Shown here: one piece after another, positions 1 to 5,759 of the stretch
Position numbering within the stretch: position 1 is the stretch's first letter
Layout of the letters: the number at the start of each line of letters is the position of its first letter
NCBI GenBank assembly: GCA_005889445.1
Contig: VBGS01000038.1
Span: 1 to 6,126, forward strand
DNA: 6,126 nt
Reading direction: 5' to 3'
Source of the DNA: Chloroflexota bacterium
GTDB lineage: Bacteria > Chloroflexota > Limnocylindria > P2-11E
The notes under the pieces: model-generated
Seen by the model: only the letters and a program-made list of their open reading frames with translations
Databases searched by the model: none
What the model was told of the DNA's origin: nothing
Translations under genes and position numbers: made by a program

Positions 1-899
1 GTCCGGATATCGCGCGGCACGATGGCGTAGAGATCCTCCGGATCGCTCGCGGGCGGGGCGGGAGTTTCGCGGTCCTCTCCCCAGAACGTCGCCCGCTCCC
101 CGAGCTGGGTGACCATTTCGCGCGCGATCGCCAGCGCGTGCGGATCGTCGAGCGCGAGATGGTCCGCGACACCGGAGATCCGCGTGTGCACATCCGCGCC
201 GCCGAGCTCTTCGGCGGTCACGTCGACGCCCGTCGCTGCCTTCACCAAGGGCGGTCCGCCGATGAAGATCGTCCCCTGTCCCTTGACGATCACCGTCTCG
301 TCGCTCATCGCCGGCACGTACGCGCCGCCGGCGGTGCACGAGCCCATGACGAGCGCCAGCTGCGGGACGTCCAGCGCGGAGAGCCGAGCCTGGTTGTAAA
401 AGATGCGGCCGAAGTGGTCGCGGTCGGGGAACACCTCGTCCTGTCTGGGGAGGAACGCCCCGCCCGAGTCGACCAGGTACAGACAGGGCAGGCGGTTCTC
501 GAGCGCGATCTCCTGCGCGCGCAGGTGCTTCTTCACAGTCAGCGGGTAGTACGAGCCGCCTTTCACCGTCGCGTCGTTCACCACGATCACGCACTCGGTC
601 CCGCTCACGCGCCCGATCCCGGTGATGATCCCGGCGCCGGGTGCCTCGTCGTCGTACATCCCGAACGCCGCGAGGGGCGACAGCTCGAGGAATGCGGTGC
701 CCGGGTCAAGAAGCCGCTCGAGCCGATCGCGCGGTAGGAGCTTGCCCGACTTCACGTGCCGTTCACGCGTGCGTTCCGGCCCGCCCATACGCGCGCTTGA
801 CAGCCGCTCGCGCAGCTCGTTTACCAGCGCGTGCATGGATTCGCGGTTGGCTTCGGCGGCTGGGTCGCGAGTGTCCGCGGTCGTCCGCAGGACGGTCAC
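1..899 (-). CDS. mccB: Methylcrotonyl-CoA carboxylase-type carboxyltransferase (beta) subunit, partial
   Basis: Carboxyltransferase subunit of a biotin-dependent acyl-CoA carboxylase, which moves CO2 from carboxybiotin to 3-methylcrotonyl-CoA in leucine/isovalerate breakdown in the cytoplasm. Read on the minus strand, 299 codons are visible; the C-terminal part lies beyond the left edge (the family is usually about 530 residues). Characteristic MCC-beta segments are present: GKLLPRDRLERLLDPG (52-67), NDATVKGGSYYPLTVKKH (108-125), VDSGGAFLPRQDEVFPDRDH (143-162), the oxyanion-type glycine stretch GSCTAGGAYVPAMSDE (186-201) and GGADVHTRISGVADHLA (233-249). I chose the GTG at 899 over the ATG at 836 because the extra 21 residues (MTVLRTTADTRDPAAEANRE...) match the usual start of MCC-beta proteins. 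No clear Shine-Dalgarno precedes it. A geranyl-CoA carboxylase beta subunit is the main alternative. The biotin-carrying alpha subunit is not in the window. Confidence 0.93.
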   Translation of the reverse strand, partial: MTVLRTTADTRDPAAEANRESMHALVNELRERLSSARMGGPERTRERHVKSGKLLPRDRLERLLDPGTAFLELSPLAAFGMYDDEAPGAGIITGIGRVSGTECVIVVNDATVKGGSYYPLTVKKHLRAQEIALENRLPCLYLVDSGGAFLPRQDEVFPDRDHFGRIFYNQARLSALDVPQLALVMGSCTAGGAYVPAMSDETVIVKGQGTIFIGGPPLVKAATGVDVTAEELGGADVHTRISGVADHLALDDPHALAIAREMVTQLGERATFWGEDRETPAPPASDPEDLYAIVPRDIR

Positions 900-941
900 G
901 CGCGTAGTATCCGGCGAACTGGCATCAGTGGGAGGGGTTGA
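900..941. promoter_or_regulatory. Divergent intergenic spacer between carboxylase and transporter operon
   Basis: These 42 bases separate the GTG of the leftward carboxylase from the ATG of the rightward binding protein, so any promoters for both directions must lie here or inside the coding ends. The best -10-like string is TAGTAT at 905-910 on the plus strand. Its complement overlaps GATACT on the minus strand (911-906), which would place a leftward start point at about the GTG itself. No convincing -35 hexamer was found at 17-18 bases on either strand, and no palindromic operator such as a Fur box is visible. The regulatory role is inferred from gene layout only. Confidence 0.3.
931..935 (+). 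promoter_or_regulatory. Shine-Dalgarno GGAGG for the substrate-binding protein
   Basis: GGAGG followed by two more G, then a short spacer, with the A of the ATG six bases after the GGAGG. It fixes the start at 942. It is the only strong ribosome-binding site in the plus-strand operon; the downstream genes have weak or no visible sites and probably depend on translational coupling. Confidence 0.75.
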
Positions 942-2015
942 ATGACGCCACAGCTCGATCGTCGCGCGTTCCTGAAGCTGGCCGGAGCCACCGCCGTCGT
1001 GGCCGCGTGCGGAGGCGCGACCGCAACCGCGTCGCCGTCCCCGAGCGGATCGGCGACGGCCGCCGCGACGCCAAAGCCGACGGGGACGATCTCGGTCTAC
1101 TCGGCGCTGAACGAGTCCACGAACAACGAGCTCTTCAAGGCCTTCACGAGCGCGACCGGCGTGAACGTGCAGGTCCTGCCGCTCGCCGCCGCGGGCGATC
1201 TGCAGACACGGATCACCGCGGAGAAGAACAACCCGCAATCCGACATCTTCGTCGGCGGGTCGAGCGAGTTCCATGACCCGCTGGGAAAGCAAGGGCTGCT
1301 CGAGGCATACAAGTCGCCGAACGCGGCGAACCTGAAGGCCGAGTTCAAGGAGGCGAGCGGACTCTGGACCGGGTGGTACACGGGGATCTTCGGGTTCATC
1401 TCGAACAACGACCGGCTCAGCAAAGAGCTCGGCGGCAAGAAGCCGTCGACCTGGGATGACCTGCTCGACCCGGCCTGGAAGGGCAAGCTCGTGCTGCCGG
1501 ACCCGATCAAGACCGGTGGCGGCTACATCTTCATCGCGACCCAGATCTTCCGGTTCAACCGCGACGAGGACAAGGCGATGGCGTTCATGAAGAGCCTGCA
1601 CGCCAACATCGCCCAGTACGTCGCGACGTCGCCGGGCGCGCTGCTGCTCATCGACCAGGGTCAGTTCGTCGGCTGCCCGAACTGGAGCCACGACATCCTC
1701 ACCGAGAAGACCAAGGGCAACCCTGTCGACCTCACGGTCCCGCCGGACACGGGGTTCGAGGTCGGCGCGGTCAGCATCGTGAAGGGCAGCAAGAACCTTC
1801 CCGCGGCGAAGGCCTTCGTCGACTGGGTGCTCACGCCCGAGGCGGGTGCCCTGAACGTGAAGCTCAGCAACCGCGGCTCGACAGTCGCGGGCGTCGCTCC
1901 GGCGCCGGGCTCCCCGACGCTCGACCAGGTCAAGCTCGTCGCCTACGACCGGCAGTGGGCGACCGACAACAAGACTCGCATCCAGCAGAAGTGGCAACAG
2001 GCGGTCGGCCTCTAA
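942..2015 (+). CDS. ABC transporter substrate-binding lipoprotein, ferric-iron/AfuA-like family
   Basis: Extracytoplasmic binding protein of 357 residues that should deliver cargo to the permease encoded next. The N-terminus has a Tat-like motif (DRRAFLK, 6-12) followed by a hydrophobic stretch and lipobox VAAC with Cys23, so a lipid-anchored, possibly Tat-exported protein is expected. A flexible Ser/Pro/Ala/Thr linker spans about 26-47. The mature domain begins GTISVYSALNESTNNELFKA (48-67) and continues with SDIFVGGSSEF (100-110), WDDLLDPAWKGKLVLPDP (171-188) and AKAFVDWVLTPEAG (289-302), all typical of the FbpA/FutA/AfuA group. Where FbpA proteins carry two adjacent iron-binding tyrosines, this one reads VGCPNWSHDI (243-252), so classical ferric binding is doubtful. 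His250-Asp251 plus Glu273 instead resemble sugar-phosphate ligands described for AfuA (from memory). The family is secure; the cargo is not. The start is supported by GGAGG at 931-935. Confidence 0.9.
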   Translation: MTPQLDRRAFLKLAGATAVVAACGGATATASPSPSGSATAAATPKPTGTISVYSALNESTNNELFKAFTSATGVNVQVLPLAAAGDLQTRITAEKNNPQSDIFVGGSSEFHDPLGKQGLLEAYKSPNAANLKAEFKEASGLWTGWYTGIFGFISNNDRLSKELGGKKPSTWDDLLDPAWKGKLVLPDPIKTGGGYIFIATQIFRFNRDEDKAMAFMKSLHANIAQYVATSPGALLLIDQGQFVGCPNWSHDILTEKTKGNPVDLTVPPDTGFEVGAVSIVKGSKNLPAAKAFVDWVLTPEAGALNVKLSNRGSTVAGVAPAPGSPTLDQVKLVAYDRQWATDNKTRIQQKWQQAVGL

Positions 2016-2027
2016 GAAACGAGCTAG

Positions 2028-3650
2028 ATGCGCAGCCTGCGGCGCGAGCCGGTCCTCCTGCTCGCGCTGCTGGCTGTCATCGCCCTCGTCGTCCTCTTCA
2101 TCCTGTATCCGCAGCTCCAGGTCGTTTTCGCCCCCGGTCCCAGCGGATACGCGGATTTCCTCGCCGGCGGCACCTGGCTCCGGCCGCTTCGCAACTCCGT
2201 CGAGGTCACGCTCCTATCGACGACGACCGCGGTCGCCCTCGGCTTCGTCTACGCGTACGCGATGGTGTACTCGCACATGGCCTGGAAGCCGTTCTTCCGG
2301 ATCGTCGGCATCCTGCCGCTGCTCTCGCCGCCCTTCGTCGTCGCGTTCTCGTACCTGCTGCTGTTCGGGCCGCGCGGGATCGTCACCTACGGCGTCTTCG
2401 GGCAGTCGCCGGTCATCTTCGGGCTCTTCGGGATCTGGGGGGTGCAGACGATCGCGTACTTCCCGTTCGCCTATCAGCTCATTGCCGACGTCCTCTCGCG
2501 GAGTGACGCGCGGATGGAGCAGGCGGCCCGGAATCTCGGGGCAGGGCCCTGGCGCGTGTTCCGGACGGTCACGCTGCCGCTCTCGCGCCCCGGTCTCGGC
2601 GCGGCGATCCTGACCACCGCGATCTACGTCCTCGAGGATTTCGGCAACCCACAGATCATCGGAGGCGTCTTCACGGTCCTTCCGACGCAGGCGTACAGCC
2701 TCATCTCGGGCTTCGGCGACTTCACCGGCGCCGCCGCCGTGAGCACGATCCTGCTGCTCCTTGCCCTCGGCCTGTACGTCGCGAAGATCCGGCTCGACGG
2801 CGGCCGCGCCTTCGTGACGATCTCGGGGCGCGCGTCGTCGATGCCGCGTCCACCGGTCCCGCGCACGGTCTCGGCGGCGTGCTTCGTCGCCTGCCTCGCG
2901 CTGGCCGCGCTCCTGATCCTCGTCTACGGAACGCTCGTGGTCAGCGCGTTCACCGCGGTCTTCCCGACGAACCTCTCGTTCACGACCCGTCATTTCGAAT
3001 TCGTCGCGACGGGGACCAACGGCGACGCGCTCAAGAACACGCTCGTGTTCAGCACCGTCGCGGCCGGCCTGTCGGCGGTGTTCGCGCTCTTCGCGGGATG
3101 GCTCGTGCAGCGCGGTGACTGGCCGGGGCGAGGCGTGCTCGACTTCCTGCTCATCATGCCGGCCGCGATACCAGGGATCTTCTTCGGGATCGGCTATCTC
3201 ACCGCGTTCAATCAGGCGTGGCTCGACTGGGTGGATCGCGGGTGGCTGATCATCCTCGCGATGGTGTTCTGGAACATCCCCGTCGGGTACCAGGCGGCGG
3301 TCGCCGGGCTGCGCCAGATCGACCGCTCGCTGGACGAAGCCGCGACGAGCCTCGGCGCGTCGAAGCTGCGCGGCTTCAGAGACGTGCTCCTGCCGATGCT
3401 CGGGGGGTCGCTCCGGGTCGGGTTCGTGACGACGTTCGTGCGGGCCGTGACGACGCTCTCCGTGGTGATCTTCCTCTTCACGCCGGCGACGACCGTGGCC
3501 ACGATCCGCATCTACCAGCTCGTGAACGACCTCAACTGGGGAGGGGCGACGGCGTTCACCGTCGCCGACATCGGCATGGCCATCGTCGCGCTCATCGTCT
3601 TCGCCGTGCTCGCGCGCGGCCGGATCGCCCTTGGTGCCGCCCGTGCCTGA
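2028..3650 (+). CDS. Fused two-domain ABC transporter permease (iron/AfuB type)
   Basis: Inner-membrane permease of 540 residues in which two binding-protein-dependent permease domains are fused, so one chain can form the whole channel. Each half has its coupling (EAA) loop, which docks the ATPase: EQAARNLGAGPWRVFRTVTL (164-183) and DEAATSLGASKLRGFRDVLL (436-455). Roughly twelve hydrophobic segments are visible, beginning with residues 9-27 just after an Arg-rich start (MRSLRRE), which suits a cytoplasmic N-terminus. A polar, Pro/Arg-rich loop near 253-280 joins the halves. The ATG lies 12 bases after the binding-protein stop with only a weak purine-rich site (GAAACGAG), suggesting coupled translation. 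The end overlaps the ATPase start by eight bases. The fused form is known in FbpB, ThiP-like and AfuB permeases; I see no truncation or missing motif here. Confidence 0.93.
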   Translation: MRSLRREPVLLLALLAVIALVVLFILYPQLQVVFAPGPSGYADFLAGGTWLRPLRNSVEVTLLSTTTAVALGFVYAYAMVYSHMAWKPFFRIVGILPLLSPPFVVAFSYLLLFGPRGIVTYGVFGQSPVIFGLFGIWGVQTIAYFPFAYQLIADVLSRSDARMEQAARNLGAGPWRVFRTVTLPLSRPGLGAAILTTAIYVLEDFGNPQIIGGVFTVLPTQAYSLISGFGDFTGAAAVSTILLLLALGLYVAKIRLDGGRAFVTISGRASSMPRPPVPRTVSAACFVACLALAALLILVYGTLVVSAFTAVFPTNLSFTTRHFEFVATGTNGDALKNTLVFSTVAAGLSAVFALFAGWLVQRGDWPGRGVLDFLLIMPAAIPGIFFGIGYLTAFNQAWLDWVDRGWLIILAMVFWNIPVGYQAAVAGLRQIDRSLDEAATSLGASKLRGFRDVLLPMLGGSLRVGFVTTFVRAVTTLSVVIFLFTPATTVATIRIYQLVNDLNWGGATAFTVADIGMAIVALIVFAVLARGRIALGAARA

Positions 3651-4620
3651 GGCGGTCCACCTCCGCGTCTCCCACGTCACCAAGCGGTTCGGGGGTGTGG
3701 GGTTCTACGACCCGGACGCCGGCGACATCGAGATCGGCGGGCGGCGCGTGAACGACCTGCCGGCGCATCGTCGTGGTACCGCGATGGTCTTCCAGGACTA
3801 CGCGCTGTTCCCGCATATGACCGTACGGGACAACGTCGCCTACGGCCTTCGCGTCGCCCACGTCGGATCCTCCGATCGGCAGCGGCGGGTGGACGAGACC
3901 CTCTCCTTCGTCGGGCTCACGGGCCTCGGCGATCGCTGGCCCAGCCAGCTCTCGGGAGGTCAGCAGCAGCGAGTGGCGGTCGCGCGGGCACTCGTGATCG
4001 AGCCCCAGGTCCTCCTGCTCGACGAGCCGCTCTCGAATCTCGACGCGAAGCTCCGCGAGCAGCTGCGGGTCGAGCTCCGCATCATGCAGCGTCGGCTCGG
4101 CATGACCTTCATCTACGTCACGCACGATCAGGCCGAAGCGCTGTCGCTGTCCGACTGGATCGCGGTCATGAACAAAGGCAAGGTCGAGCAGGCCGGCGCG
4201 CCCTGGGAGATCTACTACCACCCGCGGACCGCGTTCCTCGCCGACTTCGTCGGCGCAGTCAACCTCGTGCCGGCGACGATCGCGGATCTGGCGGCAGAGA
4301 CGGTCACGGTCACGTTCGGGAGGCATCAAGCGGCGGTCCGCCGGCCGAGCGAAGTTCCGCTCGCGGCGGGCCAGGACGTGCGACTCTGCGTTCGGCCCGA
4401 AAGCCTGACCATCGCGGCGCCCGCGGCGGGTGCCAACGGCGTCACGCTCCAGGGGTCGATCGTCCGCCGGGCGTTCCTGGGGGACACGATGCGCTACTGG
4501 GTGAAAGTGGACGACCGCGAGTGGATCGTCGATCAGGCCGATCCGGGCGGCAGCGCAGCGCTCGATGGACCGGTCTCGGTCTCGGTGCGGCCCGATCGCG
4601 TGCATCTCATCACGGCGTAG
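3643..4620 (+). CDS. ABC transporter ATPase lacking the Walker A segment
   Basis: ATP-binding subunit of the Fbp/Pot/Ugp type with a C-terminal TOBE region, 325 residues if started at GTG 3643 (GTG 3634 and TTG 3631 are in-frame alternatives; none has a clear Shine-Dalgarno). It starts normally (LRVSHVTKRFGG, 7-18) but then reads VGFYDPDAGDIEIGG. The strand, P-loop GxxGxGK(S/T) and following helix that belong between FGG and GFYDPD, about 35 residues, are absent in all frames. Everything after is well preserved: Q-loop VFQDYALFPHMTV (Gln51), signature LSGGQQQR (103-110), Walker B VLLLDEP (Asp127, Glu128), D-loop SNLD (131-134), H-loop His161, and the usual IYYHPRTAFLADFVG junction into the TOBE region. 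As written it should not bind or hydrolyse ATP normally. It overlaps the permease stop by eight bases. Adding about 35 residues restores the family's usual length near 360. The frame stays open to the end. Confidence 0.88.
   Translation: MPEAVHLRVSHVTKRFGGVGFYDPDAGDIEIGGRRVNDLPAHRRGTAMVFQDYALFPHMTVRDNVAYGLRVAHVGSSDRQRRVDETLSFVGLTGLGDRWPSQLSGGQQQRVAVARALVIEPQVLLLDEPLSNLDAKLREQLRVELRIMQRRLGMTFIYVTHDQAEALSLSDWIAVMNKGKVEQAGAPWEIYYHPRTAFLADFVGAVNLVPATIADLAAETVTVTFGRHQAAVRRPSEVPLAAGQDVRLCVRPESLTIAAPAAGANGVTLQGSIVRRAFLGDTMRYWVKVDDREWIVDQADPGGSAALDGPVSVSVRPDRVHLITA
3691..3702 (+). other. Apparent in-frame deletion junction removing the P-loop
   Basis: The bases GGGGGTGTGGGG encode Gly-Gly-Val-Gly, exactly where the N-terminal strand of the ATPase is joined to the sequence that normally follows the Walker A helix. 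The missing part is estimated by comparison with remembered PotA-type sequences at about 35 codons (about 105 bases). The junction lies between two short G runs, which would suit slippage or microhomology-driven loss, or a misassembly. The ancestral sequence is not available here, so the exact endpoints are uncertain. Confidence 0.7.
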
Positions 4621-4622
4621 TG

Positions 4623-5024
4623 ATGCGCCGACTGCCCCTGCTCATCGCGGCGATCACACTTGTCGCCGCCTGTATGCCCGCGGCACCCGACAACGAAACG
4701 GTCCGCCGCGATTTCGCCGAGCATCGCTCGAACGTCGAGGTGACGGCGGCCGGCGCCGTCACGACGATCCTCGCCGACGCGCCCGGCGCGGACGGCACGC
4801 ACCAGCGCTTCATCCTCCGGCTCACGGGGCTGACGCAGACAGTCCTCGTCGAGAACAACGTCAGCATCGGACGGCGCGTCCCGATCGCGGTGGGTGACGA
4901 CGTGACCGTCCACGGCGAGTACGTCTGGAACGATCAGGGCGGCCTCATCCACTTCACGCACCACGATCCGGTGCACACGCACGAGGGCGGCTGGATCGCG
5001 CTGCGCGGGGCACGCTACGAGTGA
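4623..5024 (+). CDS. Small DUF3465-like lipoprotein
   Basis: A 133-residue secreted protein of unknown function. Residues 1-16 form a short signal peptide (MRRLPLLIAAITLVAA) with lipobox LVAAC and Cys17, so the mature protein should be membrane-anchored outside the cytoplasm. The body has the pattern I associate with DUF3465: HQRFILRL (60-67), a middle region ending RRVPIAVGDDVTVHGEY (84-100), then WNDQGGLIHFTHHDP (102-116) and HEGGWI (120-125). The His-rich tail (His110, 113, 114, 118, 120) could bind metal or a ligand, but this is only a suggestion. The ATG is two bases after the ATPase stop; an in-frame GTG at 4620 overlaps that stop and is an alternative start. There is no separate Shine-Dalgarno, so translation is probably coupled to the ATPase, making this the last gene of the transporter operon. 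A link to transport is inferred from position only. Confidence 0.82.
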   Translation: MRRLPLLIAAITLVAACMPAAPDNETVRRDFAEHRSNVEVTAAGAVTTILADAPGADGTHQRFILRLTGLTQTVLVENNVSIGRRVPIAVGDDVTVHGEYVWNDQGGLIHFTHHDPVHTHEGGWIALRGARYE

Positions 5025-5027
5025 TCA
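5022..5027. other. Abutting convergent stop codons forming TGATCA
   Basis: TGA (5022-5024) ends the plus-strand lipoprotein gene and TCA (5025-5027), read as TGA on the minus strand, ends the hydrolase gene. The two operons therefore meet with no intergenic base. No hairpin with a U-tract is visible nearby, so any terminator would have to lie inside the opposing gene or be factor-dependent. Confidence 0.85.
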
Positions 5028-5759
5028 GACCTCGATCGTGGTCCCGTCGGCGACGTGCTCGAGCTCGAGCTCCGCGAGGTGCGCGATCGTCTCGGCACCG
5101 AGGTGGGTGAGCACGATGCGCTTGGCCCCGATCTCGGCGCGATGGCGCATCAGCTCCCGGTACGAGATGTGCGCGGGATCCTCGCGCTGGAACGAAGAGG
5201 CGTCGCAGATGAAGAGGTCGGCGTCGCGGGCGACGTCGGCAAGCTCGGCGCTCCACCGCGCGTCGCCGGAGTACGCGACGACCTTGCCGGCGACGGTCAC
5301 GCGCAGGCCGTGCGGCTCGGACAGCGCGACATGGCGCACCGGCAACGCGCTGACCGTCGCGCCGCCAAGCGGCACCGCGGCGGCGCCGAGCATGACTGTC
5401 GAGAGCGGAAACCCGAGCTTCGTCGGCCCGAAGAAGTCGGGATACAGCGCCTGCTCGGCGGCACGCAGTCGACGCTCGAGTGACGGCGGCCCGCCCACGA
5501 CGAGGGGACGCGTGCGTCCGGCGAAGTGCTGTTCGAGGACGAAGAAAGGGATCCCTCCGAAGTGATCGCCGTGCAGGTGGCTCACCGCGATCGCATCGAT
5601 GGCGCTCGGGTCACCGTGTTTCTTGATCGCGGGAAGCGCCGATCCGCCGCAGTCGAGCAGCAGCGATACGCCGGGCCCGGTGACGTGGATCGCGGCGTTC
5701 GCCCGACCACCGTCCGAGAACGCGTTGCCGCTCCCGAGGAACTGGATGCGGACGGTCAC
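5025..5759 (-). CDS. MBL-fold metallo-hydrolase, RNase Z-like family
   Basis: Cytoplasmic metallo-beta-lactamase-fold protein of 244 residues with no signal peptide. It opens with the family's typical first strand and loop, IQFLGSGNAFSDGGRAN (5-21). The full two-metal ligand set can be placed: HLHGDH (His61, His63, Asp65, His66), His143 in LPVRHVALSE, Asp166 in AYSGDARWS, and His219 in VLTHLG. This pattern is shared with tRNase Z and related phosphodiesterases, but there is no clear tRNase Z exosite arm, so the substrate is unknown; a phosphodiester or lactone-like ester is possible. The GTG start at 5759 overlaps the stop of the upstream oxidoreductase gene (GTGA), so the pair is almost certainly one operon. 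The catalytic set is complete and length is normal, so I expect an active enzyme. Confidence 0.92.
   Translation of the reverse strand: MTVRIQFLGSGNAFSDGGRANAAIHVTGPGVSLLLDCGGSALPAIKKHGDPSAIDAIAVSHLHGDHFGGIPFFVLEQHFAGRTRPLVVGGPPSLERRLRAAEQALYPDFFGPTKLGFPLSTVMLGAAAVPLGGATVSALPVRHVALSEPHGLRVTVAGKVVAYSGDARWSAELADVARDADLFICDASSFQREDPAHISYRELMRHRAEIGAKRIVLTHLGAETIAHLAELELEHVADGTTIEV
5756..5759 (-). other. GTGA stop/start overlap coupling oxidoreductase and hydrolase
   Basis: On the minus strand the bases GTGA contain both the GTG start of the hydrolase (5759-5757) and the TGA stop of the oxidoreductase (5758-5756). This four-base overlap usually means translational coupling by terminating ribosomes, and it decides the hydrolase start. 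Confidence 0.85.

Noticed and set aside
138..737. 199-codon plus-strand open frame at the left end
   Set aside because: It lies opposite the carboxyltransferase, whose minus-strand reading matches family motifs throughout; the plus-strand product matches nothing.
900..941. Fur box or other iron operator before the binding-protein gene
   Set aside because: The spacer is GC-rich and has no inverted AT-rich repeat resembling GATAATGATAATCATTATC.
1016..1085. Tandem DNA repeat in the linker region of the binding protein
   Set aside because: The Ser/Pro/Ala/Thr bias is at the protein level; codons vary and no repeated DNA unit can be defined.
2214..3683. 489-codon open frame on the minus strand opposite the permease
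   Set aside because: The product is a run of Arg, Glu, Asp, Gly and His with no domain pattern, and it mirrors a permease with clear EAA loops and membrane segments. Long antisense frames are common in high-GC DNA.
3631..3760. P-loop hidden in another frame through a frameshift
   Set aside because: I read the region in the other frames and found no GxxGxGK(S/T). The flanking residues join in one frame with no gap, so bases are missing rather than shifted.
3592..4605. 337-codon open frame on the minus strand opposite the ATPase
   Set aside because: Low-complexity, highly charged product with no recognisable motif; a shadow of the ATPase gene.
4521..4622. Longer upstream start for the small lipoprotein
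   Set aside because: The extra residues are Arg/Ser/Gly-rich, overlap the ATPase tail and would bury the signal peptide; the ATG at 4623 gives a normal lipoprotein signal.
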